DNA of 64,000 nt from an uncultured Enhydrobacter sp. (GTDB lineage: Bacteria > Pseudomonadota > Gammaproteobacteria > Pseudomonadales > Moraxellaceae), in contig CAMIOS010000002.1 in NCBI GenBank assembly GCA_946222995.1, positions 62,001 through 126,000 on the forward strand, read 5' to 3'. The notes under the pieces were generated by a model. That model was not told where the DNA came from. It made no database searches and was given only the letters and a program-made list of their open reading frames with translations. Shown in pieces: positions 23,880 through 32,125 of the stretch. Position 1 is the stretch's first letter; each line of letters begins with the position of its first letter. The position numbers and the translations under genes are program-made.

Positions 23880-26642
23880 GTGACAACAACTTTTGAAAAT
23901 TCAGCGGTAGAAAATCCAAATTCATCAATTCGACAAGTTAAAACCACCTGTGCATATTGTGGTGTCGGCTGTGGTGTGCTCGCAACTATTGACGATAGCA
24001 CAGGCAAAGTAACTGTCGAAGGTGACCCAACGCACCCTGCCAACTTTGGCAAATTGTGCTCCAAAGGCAAAGCATTGGGTGATACCCTTGACCGTGACCG
24101 CCGATTGGCTCACCCAATGATACATGGTGAACAAGTGGATTGGGAAACTGCCACCAATTTTGTCGCCCAATCACTGCAACAGACCATTGATGAATACGGG
24201 GCAGATAGCGTCATGCTGTATGTCTCGGGGCAACTTTTAACCGAAGATTATTATGTAGCAAATAAATTTACCAAAGGCTTTTTGGGCACGAATAATCTTG
24301 ACTCCAATTCTCGGCTCTGTATGTCGTCAGCCGTAGCAGGCTATAAGCGAGTATTTGGCTCAGACACCGTGCCTTGTAATTATGAAGACATCGAAAATAG
24401 TGAATTGTTTATCATTATCGGCTCAAATATGGCATGGTGTCATCCGATTTTATTTGGTCGGTTAAAGGCAAGCAAACAAGCTAATCCCAACAAAAAAATC
24501 GTAGTCATTGACCCCAGAGCCACCGATAGCACCGTGATTGCAGATTTACATTTACCCATTCGCTCTGGCACGGACACGCATTTATTTGTCGGATTGCTTA
24601 ATTATTTGCACCAAAATGGCTATGCCAATCATGAGTATTTGAAACACTGCGATAATCTTGCTGATACGCTCGAAGCCAGTGAAAGTTGGACGGTTAAAAA
24701 AGTTGCGAAAATTTGTGGCGTGAGTGAAAACGATTTAACGCAGTTTTATCAGCTATTTGCCACTACCCATAAAACCGTGAGTTTTTACTCCATGGGCGTC
24801 AATCAAGCCAGTAATGGCACCGACAAAGTGAATAGTATCATCAACTGTCATCTTTACACAGGCAAAATGGGCTATGCTGGGGCAGGCGCGTTTTCGATTA
24901 CAGGTCAACCCAACGCCATGGGTGGTCGAGAAGTTGGAGCATTGGCAAACTTATTAGCCAGTCATTTTGAGCTAAAAAACAGCGAGCACCGTCAAACTGT
25001 GGCAGAATTTTGGCGAACATCCAGTATTATTAGCGGTAAAGATGGCGTCAAAGCGACGCAATGTGCCGACGCTATTTTGGAAGGGCAAATCAAAGCAATT
25101 TGGATCATGGCAACCAATCCTGTGGTCAGTCTGCCCGAAGCGGATAAATTTGCCACGGCGTTAAAACAATGCCCATTGGTTATCGTGTCCGACTGCTCCA
25201 AAGACAGCGACACGCTTGACTTTGCCCATGTGGCATTGCCCGCTCAAGGTTGGAGCGAAAAATCGGGGACGGTGACCAATAGTGAACGTCGGATTTCGCG
25301 TCAACGTCGCCTTGTCACGCCTTTTGCCGATGCCAAATCCGACTGGTGGATAATTAGCCAAGTTGCTCAAAAAATGGGTTTTGCTGGCTTTAACTACGTT
25401 CATGAATCGCAAGTATTTGCCGAACATGCCCGTTTAAGTGGGGTAAACAATGATAATTCCCGAAGCTTTAATATCAGTCATTTAGCCGATATTAGTCAAA
25501 ACCAATACGACAATTTATCATCATTTCAATGGGGCAAACCGCATTATTTTGGACTAGAAAAAAACGACAATCGTACAAGCATTGGCACTACCTACACCGA
25601 CACAAAAAAACTGCATTTTATCAGTGTCAGTCCTGCCGTTCCGAAATCCTTACCCGATGAGCAATATTCATTGGTGCTCAACACAGGTCGTTCCCGTGAC
25701 CAATGGCATACCATGACTCGCACAGGTATTGCCCCACAGCTTAATCAGCATTTACCGCATCCGCTCGTGGCAATTCACCCCAACGACGCCAAGTTATTTG
25801 GGATTGAAACTAATGATTTTGTCAAAATCCAAAGCCCGAATGGCAATATTTTGGTACGAGCCGATGTGACTGAAAAACAACGCCAAGGCGATGTATTTGT
25901 GCCCATGCACTGGAATCAACACTTTACTGCAAACGCCCGAGTCGGCTCGCTTATCACCAATCATCATGACCCATATTCTCAGCAACCACAACTCAAACAC
26001 CAACCTGTCAACCTGCAAAAAGTAAAAATGCTCGCCTTTGGTCGTCTTTTGATTAATAAACACTGTGATGAGAATTTATTGATTCTTCTTGAGTCACCCA
26101 ATATGACGTATTGGGTGCGAAATCGGCAAATTAAAAGTAGTGAGTATTTTTTTGCCATTCATCATCAGTCAGAGTTACTAAGCACATGGTTTGACAAAGA
26201 TAGCTGGGAGCAACAATTGGCAATGATACTTGGTGGTGATGATGTGGAATGTATCTACTATCAAAACATGGATGCAAATAGACAAAGTCAAGATTTACGC
26301 TTAGCCCTATTATCTCAAGGGCAATTGCAAGCGGTATTATTTTTAAATTCTGATGAAGTTAAATTACCCAATCATCAATGGCTTGATAGCCAATTTGGCA
26401 GTCTGCTTGATAACCATACTCGAAAATGGCTATTAATGGGACAACCCGCTACGGGCTTTGTGGATGTGGGACGAATTATTTGCTCGTGCATGTCGGTCGG
26501 TGAAAATACGATTGTGGATACGATTAAAAAGTACAATTGCAAAACAGCTGTCGAAGTAGGGAAACATTGCAAAGCAGGCACAAACTGTGGCTCGTGTGTA
26601 GGCGAAATTAATCAGTTTTTGGGGAAGGTGAAATTGGTATAA
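23880..26642 (+). CDS. nasC: Assimilatory nitrate reductase catalytic subunit (Mo-bis-MGD)
   Basis: 920 residues from a GTG preceded by AAGG. An N-terminal [4Fe-4S] site, C-A-Y-C-G-V-G-C with Cys60 (Cys24, 27, 31, 60), is followed by a molybdopterin oxidoreductase core and molydopterin dinucleotide-binding domain (to about 700). A C-terminal BFD-like [2Fe-2S] domain has I-C-S-C-M-S-V near 863 and C-G-S-C about 40 residues on. It reduces nitrate to nitrite in the cytoplasm: there is no twin-arginine signal, so it is assimilatory and not the periplasmic Nap type. Between the core and the BFD domain lies a weakly conserved stretch of about 150 residues. It depends on the moe/moa/mob products encoded upstream. 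Confidence 0.95.
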   Translation: MTTTFENSAVENPNSSIRQVKTTCAYCGVGCGVLATIDDSTGKVTVEGDPTHPANFGKLCSKGKALGDTLDRDRRLAHPMIHGEQVDWETATNFVAQSLQQTIDEYGADSVMLYVSGQLLTEDYYVANKFTKGFLGTNNLDSNSRLCMSSAVAGYKRVFGSDTVPCNYEDIENSELFIIIGSNMAWCHPILFGRLKASKQANPNKKIVVIDPRATDSTVIADLHLPIRSGTDTHLFVGLLNYLHQNGYANHEYLKHCDNLADTLEASESWTVKKVAKICGVSENDLTQFYQLFATTHKTVSFYSMGVNQASNGTDKVNSIINCHLYTGKMGYAGAGAFSITGQPNAMGGREVGALANLLASHFELKNSEHRQTVAEFWRTSSIISGKDGVKATQCADAILEGQIKAIWIMATNPVVSLPEADKFATALKQCPLVIVSDCSKDSDTLDFAHVALPAQGWSEKSGTVTNSERRISRQRRLVTPFADAKSDWWIISQVAQKMGFAGFNYVHESQVFAEHARLSGVNNDNSRSFNISHLADISQNQYDNLSSFQWGKPHYFGLEKNDNRTSIGTTYTDTKKLHFISVSPAVPKSLPDEQYSLVLNTGRSRDQWHTMTRTGIAPQLNQHLPHPLVAIHPNDAKLFGIETNDFVKIQSPNGNILVRADVTEKQRQGDVFVPMHWNQHFTANARVGSLITNHHDPYSQQPQLKHQPVNLQKVKMLAFGRLLINKHCDENLLILLESPNMTYWVRNRQIKSSEYFFAIHHQSELLSTWFDKDSWEQQLAMILGGDDVECIYYQNMDANRQSQDLRLALLSQGQLQAVLFLNSDEVKLPNHQWLDSQFGSLLDNHTRKWLLMGQPATGFVDVGRIICSCMSVGENTIVDTIKKYNCKTAVEVGKHCKAGTNCGSCVGEINQFLGKVKLV

Positions 26643-26940
26643 ATTTTTGGAGTGATAATCTACTTAATTTCAAACTACTGTAGGGTCGTTGACTTATATT
26701 AAAGTTAGAAAAAAGATAAGAACGACTCATCCGTTCCTTGTCACCAAATTATATTTTGCACTGATGGCATAAAGTAAATTTATAAATATTTTTCATATTA
26801 ATAATGTATAAAATAATATACATAATAATTTTATATTGTATATTTAAATAAACAAAAACTTGACCAAAAATTATATTTTATAACTCAATAAATTGAATTA
26901 ATTAATGCTAATAATCATTGAAAATTTATCAATAAAACCA
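26643..26940. other. AT-rich gap after the nitrate reductase gene
   Basis: This stretch is very AT-rich with runs such as ATATTAATAATG and no coding potential I can see. A weak trace of the GTAGGG motif near 26683 recalls the REP-like repeat but lacks a partner arm. I see no gene here. Confidence 0.5.
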
Positions 26941-26968
26941 TTGATTATAATGGTTTATAGCGTATAAT
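26941..26968 (+). promoter_or_regulatory. Sigma-70-like promoter facing the tRNA-Asp fragment
   Basis: TTGATT and a perfect TATAAT are separated by 16 bases. It points toward the truncated tRNA 38 bases downstream, so the fragment may be transcribed. Confidence 0.4.
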
Positions 26969-27005
26969 AAACATTAACATAAATTAAAGTTATTTCATGG
27001 GTCTA

Positions 27006-27052
27006 GCCTGTCACGCCGGGGGTCGCGGGTTCGAGTCCCGTCCGCTGCGCCA
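27006..27052 (+). tRNA. tRNA-Asp(GTC), 3' half only (attachment-site-like scar)
   Basis: From the anticodon stem onward the sequence is tRNA-Asp: loop CTGTCAC with anticodon GTC at 27010-27012, stem GCCGG, variable GGGTC, T-arm GCGGG-TTCGAGT-CCCGT, acceptor strand CCGCTGC, discriminator G and encoded CCA. The D-arm and the 5' acceptor strand are missing: upstream bases do not pair with CCGCTGC, and similarity stops sharply at about 27006. It cannot make a functional tRNA. A 47-base tRNA 3' end alone is what integrating elements leave at one end of an island. In that model the complete tRNA-Asp lies to the left of this point, outside the window. Confidence 0.8.
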
Positions 27053-27095
27053 CTTATTTTAAGTGTATAAAAACGAAAATTTTTAAAGTTTTATG

Positions 27096-27127
27096 CCTCA
27101 AATCTCCCCTGATTTGAGGTTTTTTTT
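27096..27127 (+). terminator. Terminator after the tRNA-Asp fragment
   Basis: A perfect 9-bp stem, CCTCAAATC with GATTTGAGG, has a TCCCCT loop and is followed by eight Ts. It fits the original terminator of the tRNA gene and indicates that the right flank is ancestral chromosome. Confidence 0.9.
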
Positions 27128-27178
27128 GGTTAAAAATTGGATAAATTGGTTTCCTGTGCTTAGGTGCAAAGTATACAG

Positions 27179-27988
27179 TTATTTTCGCAAAAGCGTCTGA
27201 TAAATAAAACTTCTCATGCCATTGGGCAATAACCGCACCGGCAAGCGAATCGCTAAGTTCTTAAGCATCTGCGCGATGGTTAAAAATCCTTGTCGGTAAA
27301 AATTTTGTTGCACGGCAATTTCATACTGGGCATAGTCCCATCCACCCCGCCGTTCATACATTGCTTCGCCTGCCCGCGCATATACCAAGACATCAGGTAA
27401 GTTGGCAAATTTATACCCTGCGACCAATAACCGCACCCACAAATCATAATCCTCAAATAGCGGTGCATGCCGATAACTGCCTACTGCTTGTACAGCTAAT
27501 TTTTTAAAGGCTACCGTCATGTGATTGATCGGGTTACGGGATTTTGCCGACGCTATAATTGCTTCGTGCGATGTTGGTACAGGGCGAGTCTTTTTACCTT
27601 GTAAGATATCTTGCTCAAACTCGATTATTTGCCCACCCAACACGCTTATATCAGGATGATGCTGGATAAAATGCATTTGTTGTTCAAAGCGAGTTGGTAC
27701 ACAGATATCATCGGTATCCATGCGAATGACCCAATCATACGAGCAATGGTTTAAGCCGATATTGAGTGCTTGCCCGAGTCCAACGTTTTTTTCTAAAGCA
27801 ATAATATTTAATGGTAATTTAACTTGAAAATTATTTACCACTTTTTGCAAATCATCATTAATAACGCCGTCAAAAACCAATACAATCTCATCAGCTGCTA
27901 GCGTTTGGTTGACAAGGCTATTAAAACATTCAGTAAGAAATTCGGGTTTTTCTTTGTCATACAATGACATAAGTACAGAAAATTTCAT
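27179..27988 (-). CDS. Glycosyltransferase family 2
   Basis: 269 residues from ATG 27988, overlapping the previous stop as TGATG. The GT-A fold is clear: F-S-V-L-M-S-L-Y-D-K near the start, then V-I-R-M-D-T-D-D-I as the metal-binding D-x-D region near residue 90, and a late L-F-E-D-Y-D-L-W-V-R acceptor motif typical of amylovoran/WaaE-like GT2 enzymes. It would add one sugar to a lipid-linked glycan on the cytoplasmic face. It is the last gene of the pse/glycan operon, and all genes back to 38.6 kb are closely spaced on the same strand. Donor and acceptor are unknown. Confidence 0.85.
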   Translation of the reverse strand: MKFSVLMSLYDKEKPEFLTECFNSLVNQTLAADEIVLVFDGVINDDLQKVVNNFQVKLPLNIIALEKNVGLGQALNIGLNHCSYDWVIRMDTDDICVPTRFEQQMHFIQHHPDISVLGGQIIEFEQDILQGKKTRPVPTSHEAIIASAKSRNPINHMTVAFKKLAVQAVGSYRHAPLFEDYDLWVRLLVAGYKFANLPDVLVYARAGEAMYERRGGWDYAQYEIAVQQNFYRQGFLTIAQMLKNLAIRLPVRLLPNGMRSFIYQTLLRK

Positions 27989-28809
27989 CAGTTTTTCTCT
28001 AGCCATTGCATGGCAATGTCTTGTCGGACTTTACGAGCAAACCAAAAGCCAGCGCTTTTTGCCTGCTCAAGCTGTGGTACATCTAAGTATAACGGGCTAT
28101 TACCATGATTAACGGCTTTGTCAAAAATAATCAGTCTTTTGTTATCGTTGCTAAAGCCAATCTGGCTAACTAATTTTTCTTGAATCAGCGTTTGAAAAAA
28201 ATGCTCATCAGGCACTAATTTACGCTTAAAAAATTGTGAATACTCATCAACAAATGGCAGTATTTTCTCCCAGTCGTCACGCGTGATTGAAAACCACTGA
28301 GAGCCAAAATAAATTTGCTTATCATACTTTTTTATTGTCGCCACGCCTTGTTGAAACTTCGTCATCAATTTACCCGATAGCTTACGTTGCCAGTCACTGT
28401 CAGCGTGTGGGCTATCCATAATAAATCGATACGCATATTGTGGCGCGATTTGACAGGTCATCATGGTCTGAAAATTCAATTGCTGTTGCCACTGTTTTTC
28501 TATTACTTCAAATGGCTGTAAAACCACATCTTCACCGCTCAACAAATGAAAGAAATGATTTTGATGATTATCAAAAGCGGTTTTAAATAATTTTAACGTC
28601 GCTGCCACTTGGCTAAAACCGCCCCATTTGACATCCACTCGGTCAGAGAGCAAACATAGATTTGCTAAATTATCAGTCAATGCTAGCAAACTAGCATCGC
28701 ATTTTTTATCAAAATGTACGTAAAAATTGACGTTAGGATGGCGTTTGGCAAGCCCAATAAAGTAATCAATGGGCTTATGCGTTTGGATTAAAACGGCGTG
28801 TTTTTTCAT
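27988..28809 (-). CDS. GT14-type (core-2/I-branching) glycosyltransferase
   Basis: 273 residues. H-A-V-L-I-Q-T-H-K at the start, F-H-L-L-S-G-E-D near residue 89, F-G-S-Q-W-F-S-I-T-R-D near 172 and P-D-E-H-F-F-Q-T-L near 200 are the motifs of the core-2 beta-1,6-N-acetylglucosaminyltransferase family. Bacterial members add branching sugars to surface glycans. The gene overlaps its neighbours by 4 bases upstream and 1 downstream, so translation is coupled. The exact sugar is not predictable. Confidence 0.8.
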   Translation of the reverse strand: MKKHAVLIQTHKPIDYFIGLAKRHPNVNFYVHFDKKCDASLLALTDNLANLCLLSDRVDVKWGGFSQVAATLKLFKTAFDNHQNHFFHLLSGEDVVLQPFEVIEKQWQQQLNFQTMMTCQIAPQYAYRFIMDSPHADSDWQRKLSGKLMTKFQQGVATIKKYDKQIYFGSQWFSITRDDWEKILPFVDEYSQFFKRKLVPDEHFFQTLIQEKLVSQIGFSNDNKRLIIFDKAVNHGNSPLYLDVPQLEQAKSAGFWFARKVRQDIAMQWLEKN

Positions 28810-29789
28810 ACGTTTGATTGCCCACCCAACTCATCAAGATTGATCAGCGTAAACCCACGACTTGCCAGAAATTGATAAGCGTCGGGAAATTTTTCCCACA
28901 AGGCTTGGGTGTACACCATAAACACTTGGGTACGCGGAAATTGTTTGAGCGAAAATACAGCGGTGCTGATAAAGGTGTAAATCTCAAATTGGGTATTTGG
29001 CAGGGCTTGTAGTTCATCCACCATATAATCTTCGATAATTTTATCGCTGTGAATCACAGGCAACAGGTCGCTAAAGTCTAAATTTTCCCGTGGGTGCGGA
29101 CAAAAGGCATCAATGTGAAAGTGATTGACCATGTTTTCGATAATTTCACGATAGGCTTTTTCACCGATAAAACTATCGAGTGCTTGCCCTAATAATAAGC
29201 GTTTAACGGGTAAATTTTCAGCTTGCCGACTTTCAACTTTATCAAACAAATAAATCGGCTCGATAGGGTCAATAAGATTTTTTTCATGCGGAAAAATGGT
29301 GTAATGCTTTTTTGATACCGCTAAAATGCTGGGAATATTTGGATAAGTGATACCAACTGCCTGTTTAAACAATTGTTGCGGTAGTGATTTTGGTAAGGGT
29401 TGAAAATACGTGGAATTGGGAAAAATATTGGCGGTGCCGTCATCAAAAGTATATAAGTTTTGAAACTTCACTTTAGAGATAATGAATTGTAAAAACAGTA
29501 CATCAATACTGGCGAGGTAAACATTATCAAGCGGTTTTTGCCAGATAGCCAAATTTTTTAGCGTGGCTTTGAGCGTATTTAAGGTGGCGAACCGTTCCTG
29601 CCATGTTTTATTTTTCAGTTCAATAAAGGCAGATTTTTCGCAGATTTGCTTCAGCTGTTCAAAATAATAACGGTGTTTGGGATTGTCACCGTAAGGTAAA
29701 TAAAGCCCAATAAAAGGCTGGTTATTTTGTTTAATAATTTGCTTGGCAATCAGCACTTGCAAGGGCGTGATACAGATAATCAGATTCAT
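28806..29789 (-). CDS. GT52-type sialyltransferase-like glycosyltransferase
   Basis: 327 residues. The N-terminus N-L-I-I-C-I-T-P-L-Q-V-L-I-A-K and the later Y-T-F-D-D-G-T-A-N, C-P-H-P-R-E and E-I-Y-T-F-I-S-T-A-V motifs match family 52, which includes the Neisseria lipooligosaccharide alpha-2,3-sialyltransferase. Because the same operon makes CMP-pseudaminic acid and not CMP-Neu5Ac, I infer that this enzyme transfers pseudaminic acid. It has no signal peptide and is probably membrane-associated in the cytoplasm. Confidence 0.75.
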   Translation of the reverse strand: MNLIICITPLQVLIAKQIIKQNNQPFIGLYLPYGDNPKHRYYFEQLKQICEKSAFIELKNKTWQERFATLNTLKATLKNLAIWQKPLDNVYLASIDVLFLQFIISKVKFQNLYTFDDGTANIFPNSTYFQPLPKSLPQQLFKQAVGITYPNIPSILAVSKKHYTIFPHEKNLIDPIEPIYLFDKVESRQAENLPVKRLLLGQALDSFIGEKAYREIIENMVNHFHIDAFCPHPRENLDFSDLLPVIHSDKIIEDYMVDELQALPNTQFEIYTFISTAVFSLKQFPRTQVFMVYTQALWEKFPDAYQFLASRGFTLINLDELGGQSNV

Positions 29790-31063
29790 TGCGCTTGTTT
29801 TACCTTTTTAACCTTGCCCACTTGCAGCGTATAATAATATAACAGCGGCAAAATCACCACGCTACTCACGATAGTCGCATACGGCACGACTTTTAATGAA
29901 ACCCCACTCAGCCACCATAGAGCTAGCAAATACACCACGGTTGAAATGACCGAACACAGCGAAATTTGGGCATTTTTGGCGTGATAAAATAAAAAATTTA
30001 CCAACAATAAATACGGAATAATCAGCGAAAACGCCAACACAAATATCACCACATAATACTGGCTTTCAGCAAAATCTTTGCCCAATAACCACGCCATCAA
30101 CGAGGACGGCATCGCCCAAGTGATCGCAGTTAAGACAACTGGCATAATTAAACTAAGCCAAAACAGACGGTGCAGTTGCGGTAAGCTGATACGTTTATTT
30201 CTAAGCCGCTCGTACAGGTGTGGCACAGTTGCTGTATTCACTGCCATAATGGCAATGGTTAAGATACTTGCCACCTGTACGCCTGCTGAGTATACACCCA
30301 ACTCATGGCTGCTAAACCGCTCGTGAATCAGCACACGATCAAGTTGCCCTTTAATCGTATAGCTTAACCCATGCAGTAGTAATGGCAAGCCTAAGGTTAA
30401 AATATAACCGAGCCCGAGTTTAAGCCGTTTTGGGGTAAAACGCAATTTTATCGCAAATTGATATTTTGCCCACGCCATCGCCCCAATAAACGTTACACCA
30501 TGTGCCAAAATAATCGCAATCAGACGTTGGGCAACTTTTTGATTAGTATCCCCAACAAACCAATGGAAAATCAGCACTGTCCACAGCAGATTACCTAATG
30601 CCAGTCCAAGTTGGATGGTCAAATAGCTAAATGGGCGTTTTTGGCATTGTCGCAGTGCCAGTTGATTTTGGACTAAGGTTTGCAAAAAGGCGGTAAAAAA
30701 GCAATAAAATAACAATTCGTTGTGCAAAAACCAACTAATCATAATCCCAATCAGCAACACAGCAAAGCTATATACCCCGCCGGCTAACAGAATATTGCCA
30801 AGTCCATGCCTGCCATACACATAAAAATAGCGAGTCAATGCCCCATTTTGCGACAGGCTCATGCCAATCAAAATAAACGCCGTGAGCGATAAATAATAGG
30901 ATAAATCACCAAAGCCTGTTGTGCCCAATACTCGCGTCAAATAAGGCAATAGCAGAAACGGCACAGCTTTAGCAGTCATCTCGCCGAGCACATAAATTAA
31001 GCTATCTTTAAGCAACGCGGATTTGATTAAGGCTTTCAATTTGCCCATAAATTTATTTGGCAT
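29786..31063 (-). CDS. wzx: Wzx-type oligosaccharide flippase
   Basis: 425 residues with about 12 hydrophobic segments. The N-terminal L-G-E-M-T-A-K-A-V-P-F-L-L-L-P-Y-L-T-R-V-L-G is the classic polysaccharide-transporter (MATE-like) opening. It would flip undecaprenyl-linked glycan units across the inner membrane. The gene overlaps pseI by one base and the GT52 gene by four. The locus also encodes an ABC-type flippase at 44.5 kb, so two export routes coexist. Confidence 0.88.
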   Translation of the reverse strand: MPNKFMGKLKALIKSALLKDSLIYVLGEMTAKAVPFLLLPYLTRVLGTTGFGDLSYYLSLTAFILIGMSLSQNGALTRYFYVYGRHGLGNILLAGGVYSFAVLLIGIMISWFLHNELLFYCFFTAFLQTLVQNQLALRQCQKRPFSYLTIQLGLALGNLLWTVLIFHWFVGDTNQKVAQRLIAIILAHGVTFIGAMAWAKYQFAIKLRFTPKRLKLGLGYILTLGLPLLLHGLSYTIKGQLDRVLIHERFSSHELGVYSAGVQVASILTIAIMAVNTATVPHLYERLRNKRISLPQLHRLFWLSLIMPVVLTAITWAMPSSLMAWLLGKDFAESQYYVVIFVLAFSLIIPYLLLVNFLFYHAKNAQISLCSVISTVVYLLALWWLSGVSLKVVPYATIVSSVVILPLLYYYTLQVGKVKKVKQAQ

Positions 31064-32115
31064 TAATGCGCAATTTTATCCAAAGCCGTTGGTGTATATT
31101 TGGCAATATCGACCAAGACTTTTTTACCCAGTAATTGATCATAAAATTTCGGGGGTAAACCAAAGCCCGGGCGAACGCTACGAACACAGGTTTCATCGAT
31201 AACATCACCTGCCTTCATATCTTTGACAAAGTATAATGAACGACGGAACTGTACATTGCCGATTTCGCTGGATTTACGACCATAATCGACTTGCCCCAAT
31301 GCTTGCCAAGCAGTTTTGCTATCACGACACAAAGCGGCAAGTTCGTCATGTTCTAGCGAAAAACTATCATCCGCTCCGCCGCCATTGCGATCAAGCGTCA
31401 CGTGTTTTTCGATGATACACGCCCCCAATGCCACGCTGGTTACGGCGTTAGTGTTGTCTAGCGTGTGGTCGGACAAGCCAATCGGCACACCAAACCGCTG
31501 CTGCATATCAACAATAGTACGTAAATTATAATCCTGTGCGGGGGCAGGATAGCCGCTTACACAATGTAATAGCGCAAGCTCACGGCAGCCACCATCCCGA
31601 GCTGCAGCCACCGCTTCAGCGATTTCGTCGGCGTCTGCCATGCCGGTGGAGATAATCATGGGTTTGCCAGTAGCAGCGACATATTTTATCAGCGGCAAAT
31701 CGATGGCTTCAAACGAGGCGATTTTATACGCTGGGGCATTAAGGTCTTCGAGCAAATCCACAGCAGTCGTATCAAACGGTGAGCTAAACATGGTAATGCC
31801 GACTTTGCGGGCATGGTCGAATAACGGCTTGTGCCAATCCCACGGGGTGTAAGCTTGCTCGTAGAGTTCGTAAAGGGTGCGACCGTCCCACAAGCCGCCA
31901 TGAATTTGAAAGTCAGGGGCGTTGCTGTTGAGCGTAATAGTGTCGGGGGTGTAGGTTTGCATTTTGACGGCGTCGGCGCCACACGCCTTTGCCATGTCGA
32001 TAATCTTGTACGCATTGTTGATGTCGCCGTTGTGGTTGGCGGACATTTCGGCGATGATGTACGGCGGTTGGTCAGTGCCGATTGGGCGGTTATTAATGCT
32101 AAAATTTTGCTTCAT
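31063..32115 (-). CDS. pseI: Pseudaminic acid synthase PseI
   Basis: 350 residues, NeuB family. It condenses 2,4-diacetamido-2,4,6-trideoxy-L-altrose with phosphoenolpyruvate to make pseudaminic acid. I-I-A-E-M-S-A-N-H-N-G-D near residue 20, K-M-Q-T-Y-T-P-D-T, G-L-S-D-H-T and I-E-K-H-V-T-L-D-R are the TIM-barrel motifs; the T-P-D-T form is typical of PseI. A C-terminal antifreeze-like (SAF) domain starts near 285 with R-R-S-L-Y-F-V-K-D. A full pse set surrounds it, which supports PseI over NeuB or LegI. Confidence 0.93.
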   Translation of the reverse strand: MKQNFSINNRPIGTDQPPYIIAEMSANHNGDINNAYKIIDMAKACGADAVKMQTYTPDTITLNSNAPDFQIHGGLWDGRTLYELYEQAYTPWDWHKPLFDHARKVGITMFSSPFDTTAVDLLEDLNAPAYKIASFEAIDLPLIKYVAATGKPMIISTGMADADEIAEAVAAARDGGCRELALLHCVSGYPAPAQDYNLRTIVDMQQRFGVPIGLSDHTLDNTNAVTSVALGACIIEKHVTLDRNGGGADDSFSLEHDELAALCRDSKTAWQALGQVDYGRKSSEIGNVQFRRSLYFVKDMKAGDVIDETCVRSVRPGFGLPPKFYDQLLGKKVLVDIAKYTPTALDKIAH

Positions 32116-32125
32116 AAAAATACCA

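Noticed and set aside
26976..27052. A complete tRNA-Asp gene
   Set aside because: No upstream strand pairs with CCGCTGC, there is no D-arm, and the 5' anticodon-stem strand does not match.
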